Assembly (NCBI RefSeq): GCF_025685655.1
Contig: NZ_JAGSYG010000002.1
Location: forward strand, 620,001-684,000
DNA length: 64,000 bases
Direction: 5' to 3'
Origin: Acidicapsa ligni
Lineage (GTDB): Bacteria; Acidobacteriota; Terriglobia; Terriglobales; Acidobacteriaceae
The notes under the pieces were generated by a model. The model was not told the DNA's origin, searched no databases, and saw only the letters and a list, made by a program, of their open reading frames with translations. Position 1 is the stretch's first letter, and each line of letters starts with the position of its first letter. Positions 17,367 to 26,432 of the stretch are shown piece by piece. Made by a program: the position numbers and the translations under genes.

Positions 17367-18092
17367 CTATATGGATGGATTCTGGCTCATGTCACGTTTC
17401 ATGCGTGCGAGGAAATCTTCGTAGCTCTGGCCATGTTCCGGGGTGAAGGTTTCTGGAAGCACCTGCAGAGATCGAAAGCGGTCGGCGCGGAAGCTGCGAA
17501 AATCGGAACGAAGTTCGCACCATGCAACGAGCGTCCACACGTTGCCCCAGAAGAGAAGCGCCATGGGGCGCAGACGACGTTCGGTGACTTTCTCTTCGGC
17601 ATTGCCATAGATTGCAGCGACGATCTGGTGTTGTTCGATTGCGCCGCGTAATTGTTCCAGTACGTCGCGAGTGGAGAGCTGATTCGCGGCCTGGTTGGGA
17701 TCTCTGGACGTGAATGCAGGCGCATAGAGCCGCACTGCATCGATTCTGTCGCGAAGCGCAGGCGTAAGCACGGCCTCAATCTTGCGTAACGCGTCGTTGG
17801 CCGCGGAGGCCAGCTCCGCATCGCCCCAGGCCATGACCATGCGGCTGCCGAGTACGAGCGCCGTGATTTCTCTGCCATCGAACATAAGTGGAGGTAAGTC
17901 GTAATCGCGCCGCAGGGTATAGCCGACGCCGGCCTCGCCAAGGATCGGCACGCCGGAGAGTTGCAGGTCCTGCACATCGCGATAAATGGTGCGGTCGGAG
18001 ACTTGTAGTTTTTGCGCGAGGCTGCGCGCGGTTTGCAGCCGCCCCGCACGCAGAAATTGGACGATTCGAAAGAGTCGGTCGGCTCGGCGCAT
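17367..18092 (-). CDS. YafY-type HTH/WYL transcriptional regulator
   Basis: 241 residues. N-terminal winged helix (MRRADRLFRIVQFLRAGRLQTARSLAQKLQVSDRTIYRDVQDL, about 1-45) followed by GVPILGEAGVGYTLRRDYDLPPLMF, the usual DeoR/YafY linker, and a C-terminal WYL-type ligand-binding domain (about 140-230). Such proteins regulate nearby genes in response to nucleotides or oligonucleotides. Fifty-five bases separate it from the upstream VOC gene on the same strand, so the two are probably one operon and the regulator may control it. Confidence 0.88.
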   Translation of the reverse strand: MRRADRLFRIVQFLRAGRLQTARSLAQKLQVSDRTIYRDVQDLQLSGVPILGEAGVGYTLRRDYDLPPLMFDGREITALVLGSRMVMAWGDAELASAANDALRKIEAVLTPALRDRIDAVRLYAPAFTSRDPNQAANQLSTRDVLEQLRGAIEQHQIVAAIYGNAEEKVTERRLRPMALLFWGNVWTLVAWCELRSDFRSFRADRFRSLQVLPETFTPEHGQSYEDFLARMKRDMSQNPSI

Positions 18093-18147
18093 GTTGAACG
18101 AAATCTTACAGCGGAACCGGCATTTTTGCTGCCGGACTGGTTACGGG

Positions 18148-18546
18148 TTAAAAGTTTGCGTGGAGGCCGATGCGATTGCCGTCCAGATCGCGGAACTGGG
18201 CAATCCAGCCCATGCCGCCGGGTAGTTGCGCTACTTCCTGCAGAAGCTCAGCTCCAGCCTGTTGGGCGCGCCGGAGAACGGCATCCAGTTGACCGTCGCA
18301 GTTCAGATAGACGATGGCGCCGACAGAGTCATCTCCAGCATTGGCTGCGGATGGATTTCTGCCGCTGATGAGAGCGCCGGTGGTTGCCGTTTCTTCTGAT
18401 CGCGGGAAGATGGCGAGTCCGGGGAAACGGTCGTCGGTGCGGAGTTTGGTAGCGAAGGCGGCCTCGTAAAAATTAGTCGCGCGATTCAGGTCGCTCACTG
18501 GCAGTTCAAACCAAACCATGGTGTCGGGACGGCGTTCCTTTGTCAT
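18148..18546 (-). CDS. VOC-fold (glyoxalase/bleomycin resistance-like) protein
   Basis: 132 residues from the ATG at 18546, supported by AAGGAG seven bases upstream. Two beta-alpha-beta-beta-beta halves are visible: VWFELPVSDLNRATNFYEAAF and the C-terminal AIVYLNCDGQLDAVLRRAQQAGAELLQE, ending FRDLDGNRIGLH. VOC proteins bind a divalent metal and act as lyases, dioxygenases or drug-binding proteins; which one cannot be decided. Probably co-transcribed with the downstream WYL regulator. Confidence 0.82.
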   Translation of the reverse strand: MTKERRPDTMVWFELPVSDLNRATNFYEAAFATKLRTDDRFPGLAIFPRSEETATTGALISGRNPSAANAGDDSVGAIVYLNCDGQLDAVLRRAQQAGAELLQEVAQLPGGMGWIAQFRDLDGNRIGLHANF

Positions 18547-18684
18547 CTTGTTCTCCTTGCGTGAGATGTCACGCTTGAAAACCATCTTGCGCCACCCCTG
18601 CTGACAGCATTATGTCAGTAACCAATTGGTAATTATGTTATCGGAACGAGTTCCTTTTGACGCCTTTTTCATTTGCTGCGCATC

Positions 18685-18690
18685 TATAAT
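18685..18690 (+). promoter_or_regulatory. TATAAT box six bases before the glycosyltransferase ATG
   Basis: A perfect TATAAT ends at 18690 and the ATG of the next gene is at 18697, where transcription would be expected to start. TTGACG at 18657-18662 could be the -35 box but the spacer would be 22 bases, longer than usual. No Shine-Dalgarno sequence fits between, so a leaderless transcript is suggested. Confidence 0.5.
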
Positions 18691-18696
18691 AGACAT

Positions 18697-19686
18697 ATGC
18701 CGAAGTATTCCATAGTGGTTCCCTTCCATAACGAAGAAGAGAACGTAACCGTACTTTATGCCCGACTGAAATCCGTAATGGAACAGGTTGGAGACAGTTT
18801 TGAGCTGATTTTAGTTGACGATGGCTCGAGCGATCGCACATACAAGCTGCTGGAAGAGATTGCAGCGGTTGACAGCCGGGTGCTGGTGGTCAAACTGCGC
18901 CGCAATTTCGGTCAGACTTCGGCGCTGGCCGCTGGGTTCGACAATGCCAACGGCGATTTCATTATCGCTATGGATGGCGATTTGCAGCATGATCCCAACG
19001 AGATTCCTGCGTTTATCGAGAAGCTCGAAGAGGGTTACGACGTCGTATCGGGCTGGCGCAAGGAGCGGATTGACAACTTTGTCATGCGTCGCATTCCTTC
19101 GCGTTGCGCAAACTGGTTGATGGCGAAGCTTTCGGAAGTGGACATCCACGATTTTGGCACGACCTACAAGGCGTACCGGCGCGAGATTATTCACAACATT
19201 CCGCTGTACGGCGAGATGCATCGGTTCATTCCGGCGCTGGCTGCCTGGTATGGCGCTTCGATCTGCGAGATTCCGATCAAGAATGTGAACCGCGAGCGCG
19301 GCAAGAGCCACTACGGCATTGGCCGCACCTTCCGCGTCTTCTTCGATCTATTGACGATTCGTTTTCTGCTCAAGCACATGAGCCGTCCGCTGCACTTTTT
19401 TGGCGGTTTTGGATCGCTGGGCATTGTGGCTGGAATGATTCTGTCGGTCTTCTTGGGGATCGCCAAGCTTATCCATCCGCACCAGAATGTGATGGACGAG
19501 CATGGTCCGCTGTTTGTGGTGGCTGCGGTGTTGATTGTGGCTGGAATCCAGATGCTCGCAATTGGTCTGCTGGGCGAGTTACAGGTGCGCCACTATCACA
19601 CGAACAATCATCGCGCCCCTTATACGATCGATCGGCTGGTCAGGCTGCGCGCTCCGGAAGAGCCTAGTCTGTTGTCTGAAAACTAA
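18697..19686 (+). CDS. Polyprenyl-phosphate-type GT2 glycosyltransferase
   Basis: 329 residues from the ATG at 18697. N-terminal GT2 domain with IVVPFHNEEENV, LILVDDGSSDRT, AMDGDLQHDP (DxD region) and a GTTYKAYRREI block, then two C-terminal membrane helices (FGSLGIVAGMILSVFLGIAKLI and GPLFVVAAVLIVAGIQMLAIGLLGEL). This is the layout of GtrB/ArnC/DPM-like enzymes that load a sugar onto undecaprenyl phosphate at the cytoplasmic face for envelope glycan synthesis. No flippase or transferase partner lies beside it. A strong terminator follows. Confidence 0.88.
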   Translation: MPKYSIVVPFHNEEENVTVLYARLKSVMEQVGDSFELILVDDGSSDRTYKLLEEIAAVDSRVLVVKLRRNFGQTSALAAGFDNANGDFIIAMDGDLQHDPNEIPAFIEKLEEGYDVVSGWRKERIDNFVMRRIPSRCANWLMAKLSEVDIHDFGTTYKAYRREIIHNIPLYGEMHRFIPALAAWYGASICEIPIKNVNRERGKSHYGIGRTFRVFFDLLTIRFLLKHMSRPLHFFGGFGSLGIVAGMILSVFLGIAKLIHPHQNVMDEHGPLFVVAAVLIVAGIQMLAIGLLGELQVRHYHTNNHRAPYTIDRLVRLRAPEEPSLLSEN

Positions 19687-19711
19687 CGCGATAAATTTAA
19701 GCGCTTATATC

Positions 19712-19745
19712 AACCCCGTTCCGGTGATCCCGGAGCGGGGTTTTT
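19712..19745 (+). terminator. Intrinsic terminator after GT2 gene
   Basis: AACCCCGTTCCGG pairs with CCGGAGCGGGGTT (one internal mismatch) and is followed by TTTTTG. It lies 25 bases after the glycosyltransferase stop. Confidence 0.85.
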
Positions 19746-19841
19746 GTTTGTGCGATGTGGATGTGACGCAGGATGAGGGTGGTTGTGTACACTGCTTCAG
19801 TCGGTCGGAATCCTCTGTAGTCTCTTTGTGGAAAGGCAACC

Positions 19842-21266
19842 ATGTTTGTTCGTCGCTCGTATTTTGGAAGTGTTCTCTCACTCTGTCTTATCGCCGGGAT
19901 TCCTGCGCTGGCGCAGGCACCTGCTCAGAAGCATTATGAACCGACGATCGCTTCGCTCAATACGCATCCGCTGCCGAAGTGGTATGACGATGCGAAGCTG
20001 GGCATCTTCATACATTGGGGACTGTATTCGGTTCCGGCCTGGGCGCCGCTTCAGGATCCGGAGCATCCTGCTGATGGGGTAGGCAGCACTCCGTATGCGG
20101 AGTGGTATTACAACTCGATGCGTAATCCTGGTTCGCCGACGGAGAAGTATCACAAGGAACATTATGGAGCGGACTATAACTACTATAACTTCGCGCCTAT
20201 CTTCAACAAAGAAGTCAAGAAGTGGAATCCAGATACGATGGCGGCTATCTTCCGCGATGCGGGAGCTAAGTATGTTGTGCTGACCTCAAAGCATCATGAG
20301 GGTTTTACGCTGTGGCCGAGCAAGATTCCCAATCCCAACCAGGATCATCTGCAGGCTTCGCGGGATATCGTCGGCGAGCTTACGGAAGCTGTTCAGAAGA
20401 CGGGCCTGAAGATGGGGCTGTATTACTCGGGTGGCTATGACTGGACCTTTGATCGTGGGCCTATTCAAACTAACAATGACTACGAGGCTGTGCAGCCAGA
20501 GAGTAATGCTTATGGCAAGTATGCAGACGCGCAGGTTGAAGAGCTGATTGAGCGCTATCATCCAGCGGTGTTATGGAATGACATCAATTGGCCCAAATCC
20601 GGGAATGCGATGAAGGTCGAGGCGGATTACTACAACGCTGTTCCGGATGGCGTTGTCGACGATCGTTTCGGTATTCAGCACTATGATTTTTCATCGCCGG
20701 AGTATTCAAAACTGGATCACATCAGCGAGAAGAAATGGGAAGAGTGCCGTGGCGTTGGGCTTTCGTTTGGATGGAACCGTGCGGAAGGCGATGCGCAGAC
20801 CATGTCTTCTGAAGCGGTGATCGATCTGCTCGTGGACATCGTCAGCAAGAACGGCAATCTGCTACTGGATGTGGGTCCGCAGGCGGACGGCACGATTCCG
20901 GAGATTCAGCAGATACGGCTCCGCGCGTTGGGCGCATGGCTCAAGCAGAATGGGGATGCGATCTATGGGACGCATCCGTGGACTCGCGCCAATGGCACGA
21001 CGAACCAGGTCGATGCACAGGGCAAGGAAGTCGAACTACGCTTTACGCAGAAGGACGGTCATCTGTATGCGACTCTGCTTGGCAAGCCTGCGTCTTCGAC
21101 AGTGCTGTTGCATAACGTAACGGCTGCTCCCGGTTCGGCGATTGCCTTGCTTGGTGCGAGCGAACAGGTTAAGTGGATTCAGAAGGGAACTGACTTACAG
21201 GTGGAATTGCCCGCAGCTTTGCCGGGTAGTTATGCCTGGGTTCTTCAACTGCAACCTGCTAAATAA
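19842..21266 (+). CDS. Secreted GH29 alpha-L-fucosidase
   Basis: 474 residues; ATG at 19842 with GGAAAGG upstream. Signal peptide ends near ALAQA (about 25). GH29 catalytic barrel: LPKWYDDAKLGIFIHWGLYSVPAW, TSKHHEGFTLWPS (the HH pair near the active site), MGLYYSGGYDW, and AVLWNDINWP, where the Asp is the expected nucleophile. A C-terminal beta-sandwich follows (about 380-470). The enzyme removes alpha-L-fucose from glycans in the periplasm or outside. No sugar transporter or fucose pathway gene is adjacent. Confidence 0.92.
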   Translation: MFVRRSYFGSVLSLCLIAGIPALAQAPAQKHYEPTIASLNTHPLPKWYDDAKLGIFIHWGLYSVPAWAPLQDPEHPADGVGSTPYAEWYYNSMRNPGSPTEKYHKEHYGADYNYYNFAPIFNKEVKKWNPDTMAAIFRDAGAKYVVLTSKHHEGFTLWPSKIPNPNQDHLQASRDIVGELTEAVQKTGLKMGLYYSGGYDWTFDRGPIQTNNDYEAVQPESNAYGKYADAQVEELIERYHPAVLWNDINWPKSGNAMKVEADYYNAVPDGVVDDRFGIQHYDFSSPEYSKLDHISEKKWEECRGVGLSFGWNRAEGDAQTMSSEAVIDLLVDIVSKNGNLLLDVGPQADGTIPEIQQIRLRALGAWLKQNGDAIYGTHPWTRANGTTNQVDAQGKEVELRFTQKDGHLYATLLGKPASSTVLLHNVTAAPGSAIALLGASEQVKWIQKGTDLQVELPAALPGSYAWVLQLQPAK

Positions 21267-21290
21267 AAGTAGATTTATCGTGGGTAAAGA

Positions 21291-21407
21291 CTGGAGCATT
21301 TCTCGTATCGGTATATTCGCGCAGCGTCTGATTGTGTGGCTTTTCATCAAAAAAAAGCCACACTTCGCGAGTCTGGCTGGTGCATCGTAATAGGAGAAAT
21401 GCTCTAG
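21291..21407. repeat. Nested inverted-repeat element
   Basis: A 17-base outer repeat (21291-21307) containing GAGCATTTCTC (21294-21304) recurs inverted as GAGAAATGCTC (21394-21404), with two mismatches over the 17 bases. Inside is an 11-bp hairpin, GTGTGGCTTTT (21334) with AAAAGCCACAC (21353). It fills the gap between the fucosidase and ICMT genes. The inner hairpin can act as a terminator in either direction; the outer arms resemble a small non-autonomous mobile element. No target-site duplication was evident. Confidence 0.65.
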
Positions 21408-21468
21408 TATCGAGAGGAGCATTCCTACGGGATGATTGTGCATTCGCATAGGAAGGAATCTGACAGGG

Positions 21469-22056
21469 ATGTCCCTCTCGCTGCTTTGGACTATCTTTTT
21501 TTACGGATGGTTTGCGTCGGAAATTTATATAGCTGTGACTACTCGCACGCTTCGTCGTGACGGGAAGGTGAATGACCGCGGCACGATGCTGCTGCTGTGG
21601 CTGGTGATCTCCGGATCGATCACTGTGGGCACATGGATGAGGGAATCGAGCGGACCGAATGTTCCTTTCGGATTGGGCTCGGAGCAGATGCTGTACTGGC
21701 TCAAGCTGGCCTCTGTGGTGGTGCTGATTGCCGCGCTTGTTCTGCGTTGGACAGCGGTAATCATGCTGGGCAAGGCTTTCAGCGCGAATGTGGCGATCCG
21801 TTCTTCGCAGAGAGTTCGCACGACGGGGCTTTATCGCTGGATGCGTCATCCCTCCTACACTGGCCTGCTCTTTTGTTTTGTGGCCGTGGGTCTGCACACG
21901 CGTAACTGGATCGCGTTTTTTATTGTGGTGGTTCCCACGACGGCTGCGCTTCTCTATCGGATTCATGTGGAAGAGATTGCGTTGCGCGAGCACTTTGGCC
22001 AGGAATATACCGAATACAGCAAGCGAACTCGCAGGCTGATTCCCGGCATCTATTGA
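21469..22056 (+). CDS. ICMT/PEMT-type membrane methyltransferase
   Basis: 195 residues from the ATG at 21469 (AGGAAGGA upstream). About five hydrophobic segments; the C-terminal third carries the isoprenylcysteine/phospholipid methyltransferase signature, TTGLYRWMRHPSYTGLLFCFVAVGL followed by RIHVEEIALREHFGQEYTEYSKRTRRLIP. Bacterial members use SAM to methylate lipids or isoprenoids in the membrane; substrates are mostly unknown. Fifty-one bases separate it from the quinone reductase gene, so the two may be co-transcribed. Confidence 0.82.
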   Translation: MSLSLLWTIFFYGWFASEIYIAVTTRTLRRDGKVNDRGTMLLLWLVISGSITVGTWMRESSGPNVPFGLGSEQMLYWLKLASVVVLIAALVLRWTAVIMLGKAFSANVAIRSSQRVRTTGLYRWMRHPSYTGLLFCFVAVGLHTRNWIAFFIVVVPTTAALLYRIHVEEIALREHFGQEYTEYSKRTRRLIPGIY

Positions 22057-22107
22057 CATAATAGTAATGTCCATCTAAATCTATCGGCACGGAGTGTTTA
22101 GTCTGAG

Positions 22108-23076
22108 ATGAAAGCTATTCAAATTACTGAAACCGGTGGTCCTGAGGTTCTAAAGATCGCCGATGTACCTACGCCTACGCCCGGTCCTGGGCAGGTCCTG
22201 ATCAAGATTGCGGCGACAGGCATCAACTTCATTGAGATTTATTTTCGCGAGGGGCGCTACGAAGCTGCGCTGCCGTTTATTCCAGGGACGGAGGCTTCGG
22301 GCACAGTAGAGAAGCTGGGCGAGGGCGTGAGCGGCTTCTCCGTGGGCGATCCCGTGGCATCCACGGTTGTTCGGGGAAGTTACGCGGAGTATGCGTTAGT
22401 GGCTGCTGAGAAGCTTGTTCATGTGCCAGCAGGACTGGACCTCAAGCTTGCGGCGGCCGTTATGCTCCAGGGCATGACTGCGCACTATCTTACGCATTCC
22501 ACGTTTGAGCTTAAGGCTGGAGACACTGCTTTGGTTCATGCGGCAGCCGGTGGCGTCGGGTTGTTGCTGACACAGATGGCTCATGCGATTGGAGCGCGGG
22601 TGATTGCGACTGTTTCGACCGATGCGAAGGCAGAGCTGGCGCGCGGGGCTGGAGCAGATGAAGTTATTTTGTATACCGAGATGGATTTTGAAAAGGAAAC
22701 GAAGCGGCTTACGAATAATCGCGGCGTGGATGTTGTGTATGACTCGGTCGGCAAGACGACGTTCGATGGATCGCTCAGCAGCCTGCGGCCGCGTGGCATG
22801 ATGGCGCTCTATGGCGGGTCGAGTGGTGCTGTGCCGCTGTTCGATCTGATCACGCTGAATAAGAAGGGATCGCTTTTCATTACACGGCCTACGCTGAACG
22901 ACTACATCGCTACGAGGGATGAGTTGGAGTGGCGTGCCGGAGATGTATTGAAAGGTGTTGCTGAAGGGAAGCTCAAGATTCGCGCGGAGCATACCTATGC
23001 GCTTAAGGATGCTGCACAGGCGCATATCGATATTACTTCGCGGAATACTACAGGAAAGTTGTTGTTGATTCCGTAG
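22108..23076 (+). CDS. qor: Zinc-independent NADPH:quinone oxidoreductase (MDR family)
   Basis: 322 residues. GroES-like N-terminal half (MKAIQITETGGPEVLKIADVPTP, GINFIEIYFREGRY) and Rossmann half with HAAAGGVGLLLTQMAHAIGARVIAT. The catalytic zinc ligands of alcohol dehydrogenases are absent, as expected for quinone reductases. NRGVDVVYDSVGKTTFDGSL and YGGSSGAVP are typical of the Qor group. Likely a cytoplasmic one-electron quinone or enone reductase in stress protection. It converges on aqpZ with a shared terminator. Confidence 0.9.
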   Translation: MKAIQITETGGPEVLKIADVPTPTPGPGQVLIKIAATGINFIEIYFREGRYEAALPFIPGTEASGTVEKLGEGVSGFSVGDPVASTVVRGSYAEYALVAAEKLVHVPAGLDLKLAAAVMLQGMTAHYLTHSTFELKAGDTALVHAAAGGVGLLLTQMAHAIGARVIATVSTDAKAELARGAGADEVILYTEMDFEKETKRLTNNRGVDVVYDSVGKTTFDGSLSSLRPRGMMALYGGSSGAVPLFDLITLNKKGSLFITRPTLNDYIATRDELEWRAGDVLKGVAEGKLKIRAEHTYALKDAAQAHIDITSRNTTGKLLLIP

Positions 23077-23104
23077 CTGGCGGAATTTGTTATCCCATCC
23101 CTAT

Positions 23105-23160
23105 CCCATCCTTGTCACGTAAGCGGTCCCATAATCGCGACAAGGATGGGCATGTTTTTT
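23105..23160 (+). terminator. Intrinsic terminator between convergent qor and aqpZ
   Basis: CCCATCCTTGTC (23105-23116) pairs perfectly with GACAAGGATGGG (23139-23150), followed by TGTTTTTT. A direct repeat of TATCCCATCC precedes it. It serves the + strand; the aqpZ stop is two bases beyond. Confidence 0.8.
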
Positions 23161-23161
23161 G

Positions 23162-23860
23162 CTACTCTTCGACGGCGAAGATGCCACGATAGATTAGACC
23201 ACCGAGAATGCCACCGATGAGTGGGGCTACCCAGAAAAGCCACAGTTGACCTAACGCCCATCCCTGCACAAAGAGAGCCTGGCCGGTGCTGCGCGCGGGG
23301 TTGACTGAAGTGTTGGTAATGGGAATGCTGATGAGATGAATCAGCGTGAGGCAGAGGCCGATGGCTATCGGAGCGAAGCCCTTTGGCGCGCGGGCATCGG
23401 TTGATCCCATGATCACGATGAGGAAGAACGCTGTCAGCACGATCTCGGCAACAAGGCAGGCTACGAGTGAGTAGCCACCGGGAGAGTGCTCTGCGTAACC
23501 GTTCGATGCGAATCCGCCAGAGAGGCTGAAGCCTGCCTTGCCACTGGCGATTACATAGAGGACGCCGGCAGCGGCGGTTGCGCCCACGACCTGGGCGATG
23601 ATGTATTGAATCGCTTCGCTTGCGGGAAAGCGCTTGCCAGCTACCAGACCTGCGGTAACTGCTGGATTGAGATGGCAGCCGGAGATATGTCCGATAGCAA
23701 AGGCCATGGTCAGAACAGTAAGTCCGAAGGCCAGAGCTACACCTGCAAAGCCAATGCCAAGACTGGGAAACGCCGCGGCGAACACTGCGCTTCCGCAGCC
23801 GCCGAACACGAGCCAAAACGTGCCAAAACACTCTGCTAAAGAGCGTTTAATTAAAGACAT
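23162..23860 (-). CDS. aqpZ: Aquaporin Z
   Basis: 232 residues, six membrane helices and two NPA half-helices: [11 protein letters not shown] (NPA at 65-67) and [11 protein letters not shown] near 186. The selectivity filter residues of water-specific AqpZ can be assigned: Phe in [10 protein letters not shown], His in LIHLISIPI, Thr in TNTS and the Arg after the second NPA. That favours a water channel over a glycerol facilitator, which usually has Gly in place of His. A 10-bp hairpin stands 29 bases upstream of the ATG. Confidence 0.95.
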   Translation of the reverse strand: MSLIKRSLAECFGTFWLVFGGCGSAVFAAAFPSLGIGFAGVALAFGLTVLTMAFAIGHISGCHLNPAVTAGLVAGKRFPASEAIQYIIAQVVGATAAAGVLYVIASGKAGFSLSGGFASNGYAEHSPGGYSLVACLVAEIVLTAFFLIVIMGSTDARAPKGFAPIAIGLCLTLIHLISIPITNTSVNPARSTGQALFVQGWALGQLWLFWVAPLIGGILGGLIYRGIFAVEE

Positions 23861-23888
23861 GTAAATTTCCCCCTGGGTACAAAGTCGT

Positions 23889-23918
23889 GCGGAGGATAGT
23901 TGGGAAAATATCCTCCGC
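23889..23918 (-). other. 10-bp hairpin in the aqpZ leader
   Basis: GCGGAGGATA (23889-23898) pairs perfectly with TATCCTCCGC (23909-23918). It lies between the TonB receptor stop and the aqpZ start on the minus strand, and has no T-run. Read on that strand the arm contains GGAGG, so it could mask or mimic a ribosome binding site, or slow 3' decay of the upstream message. Confidence 0.5.
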
Positions 23919-23976
23919 GCGGAGTAACCATAAATGAGTCTTCTGTTTTGAGCAATAAAATACTTGTAACAACGGC

Positions 23977-26283
23977 TTAGAAGTGGAAGCGGTACTTGAG
24001 TTGCCCTGAAATCATGCGTGGATCGTTAAAGTGAAATCCGCCGATGGTGACGGAGTTATCTTGCAGTACGCGGTGATTGGTAACATTCAGGACGCTTGCG
24101 GATAGGTTCCATCGCTCGCCGATGGCGCGGCCGGCAGAGAGATCGAAGGTGGTGTGTACGGGAAGATAATTTCCGTTATACGGACCTACATTCGCTCCGG
24201 CGAGGCCGTTGCTGAATCCCGAACCGTAATACACGTTGCTTGAGAACCATGTGTGCAATGGCAATTGCGTGGTGAATCCTGTGTTCAGAGTATGGCGCTG
24301 GTCGTGGTCTACGGGCGTGTAATTGAAGCCGAGGTCGCAGGCTGGATCGTCAGCAATGGTGCAGGTAAAACCTCCGATGATGTTGCCGCGCTGCTCCGCG
24401 ATCTGGTTGGAGTAGGCGAGATGGAACTGGCCGAGGTGAGCCAGTTGCGGTGACCGCAACGTCATTTCCCACGCGCGAACGAGAGCTCCATCGACGGCGA
24501 TAGGGAAGTACATGTTGGACTCGCCGAGGTTGGAGTGATCGAGGAAATTATTCACGCGATTCTTTACGTTGGTGATGTCCAGGATCCAGCCTCTGTATGG
24601 AATTTGAACGCCAAACTGGTGCTCTTCATCGCGTTCGGAGGGAATGGGGGTGAAGGTGTTTTCTCCGCTTGGCAGATTGCTTGCGTAGTTGAGTACGGAG
24701 GATGAAACGGTCTCAAGTGGCGCGGGTTGGAAGAAGTGCCCGTAGAAGCCGCGAAAGACCCAATGCAGCCTGGGGACTTCAACTGTGGCGCCGATGCGCG
24801 GGTAGGTTGCGCTCTCGCTCAGGCCGCCTTTGAAGATGGAGAAGCGCATGCCGCCGAGTAACGTGATCCACTTGTTTACGCGCAGGTGGTCGGAGATATA
24901 GAACTCGACGAGGCCTGCATCTTGTGTGCCGGTGGTGTTGGGTTGCGACATGGCTGAACCATCGTTGACGACGAAGCCGAAGAGGTCGTTTTCATTTTGA
25001 TAGAAGGAGTAGAGGCCGCCGGAGAAACTGTTTCTCTTGCCTACATCCATGCGTAGATCGACCTGCGCACCGGCGTAGTTTGAGCCTTGGTGCCACGTGG
25101 TGGAGACGGTCGAATCCGTGGGCAGTGAATCATAATTGGACTGGTTGAAGTGATAGAAGGGTGCTACTTCGATAAGCGCTTTGGGGTTGATGGTGCGGAC
25201 CCAGTTGGCAATGACGAATCCATCGCGCTCGGTCTGTGCGTCACGCAGGCCAAAGGAGTTGTAGTAGCCGGATGTGAATTCGTAATCGGTATCACTGGGA
25301 TCGTACGGGATGTCGAAATAATCCTGACGAAACTGGCCTGAGAATCGCAGTTGATCTTTCGGAGTTTGATTGCGAATGACGGACAAGAATCCGCTCTCGG
25401 AGTTAGTGGAGTCATGCTTGACGTTTGCTACCGGTGTTTCGAGTCCGTAGTTAGAGCGGGAGCCGGTCAGGCTGGCGTAATACGCGGTCTTTTCGGTGTG
25501 ATCGCCGAAGGAAAGCTGTGATTCGCCGGTGTAGAAATTTCCGGCGGATAGCAGTAACTCCGCATCGCGATTATGCTCGAAGCCATTTCTCGGCAGGACG
25601 TTGAAGACGCCGTAGGTACGGTCACCGATGTCGGAGCTATAACTGCCACGATCGACTTGTAACTGCTCGATATCTTTGGGGTCGATCTGCGGGCCGACGT
25701 TGGATGCGATCTTGGTATTGGGAATGGCAATGCCGTCGAGGAGCCAGCTTGTCTGGTGGCCTCCGCGTATGTGGAGCATGTCATGGCTCATGTATGCGCC
25801 GGGCACGTAGTCCGTCACCATCTGCATGCCGATGGTGCGGCTTGCGCCGGGGGTTTGATCGATGTCTTTGCGCGAGACGAGAGTGGTGGGTGTCACAGAA
25901 TCTACTGCGTCGACTGTGCCGGGCGTGCCACTCACTGCTACCGTGGTATTTTCTCCAGCTACGGCCACGGCGAAGTGGAGTATGGTGTGCATTCCCGAGA
26001 GAACAGTGAGTGGCTGGTCAACATCGGCAAATCCTTTGGCCTCGATGTGAATGCGATAGATGCCGATAGGAACGAGGTTGAGATCGAATGCGCCTTCGGC
26101 ATCGGTAGTCGCCTTGAGTTGGAAATCGGAGTCGGCAGCGCGCAACGTAATCGCTGCATCTTTTACGGGAAAATGTTGCGGATCATGAACGATGCCGTGC
26201 AGGGAAGAAAAGACTGTCGCCAAAGCCGGGACCGCAGTTGCAAGACAGAGCAGAGCTAAAGAAATACAGGTACGCAAACGCAT
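23977..26283 (-). CDS. TonB-dependent receptor with N-terminal carboxypeptidase-regulatory-like domain
   Basis: 768 residues. Signal peptide (1-22, ending PALA), a CarboxypepD-regulatory-like beta domain (about 26-115: [32 protein letters not shown]), a plug (about 130-240: [36 protein letters not shown]) and a long barrel ending in YRFHF, a C-terminal aromatic signal for outer-membrane assembly. It imports a large or scarce ligand with TonB energy. It is shorter than the usual SusC-like or Oar-like acidobacterial receptors, so siderophore, metal or cobalamin-type ligands are possible. The divergent-side neighbour on the same strand is a Cys/His-rich exported protein. Confidence 0.9.
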   Translation of the reverse strand: MRLRTCISLALLCLATAVPALATVFSSLHGIVHDPQHFPVKDAAITLRAADSDFQLKATTDAEGAFDLNLVPIGIYRIHIEAKGFADVDQPLTVLSGMHTILHFAVAVAGENTTVAVSGTPGTVDAVDSVTPTTLVSRKDIDQTPGASRTIGMQMVTDYVPGAYMSHDMLHIRGGHQTSWLLDGIAIPNTKIASNVGPQIDPKDIEQLQVDRGSYSSDIGDRTYGVFNVLPRNGFEHNRDAELLLSAGNFYTGESQLSFGDHTEKTAYYASLTGSRSNYGLETPVANVKHDSTNSESGFLSVIRNQTPKDQLRFSGQFRQDYFDIPYDPSDTDYEFTSGYYNSFGLRDAQTERDGFVIANWVRTINPKALIEVAPFYHFNQSNYDSLPTDSTVSTTWHQGSNYAGAQVDLRMDVGKRNSFSGGLYSFYQNENDLFGFVVNDGSAMSQPNTTGTQDAGLVEFYISDHLRVNKWITLLGGMRFSIFKGGLSESATYPRIGATVEVPRLHWVFRGFYGHFFQPAPLETVSSSVLNYASNLPSGENTFTPIPSERDEEHQFGVQIPYRGWILDITNVKNRVNNFLDHSNLGESNMYFPIAVDGALVRAWEMTLRSPQLAHLGQFHLAYSNQIAEQRGNIIGGFTCTIADDPACDLGFNYTPVDHDQRHTLNTGFTTQLPLHTWFSSNVYYGSGFSNGLAGANVGPYNGNYLPVHTTFDLSAGRAIGERWNLSASVLNVTNHRVLQDNSVTIGGFHFNDPRMISGQLKYRFHF

Positions 26284-26432
26284 AGAAAAACTCTCCGTGG
26301 ATCGAATGAAAGCTGATGGAGGTTGCTCGCGCAGAGTTCATGGCTGGCAGTTGGCTGCATGGGAGCAGTCCAAAAACGACTGGGCATGAAAGCCGGATAT
26401 GAAACCGGGCATGAATGTGCGAGCGGGAGTTT

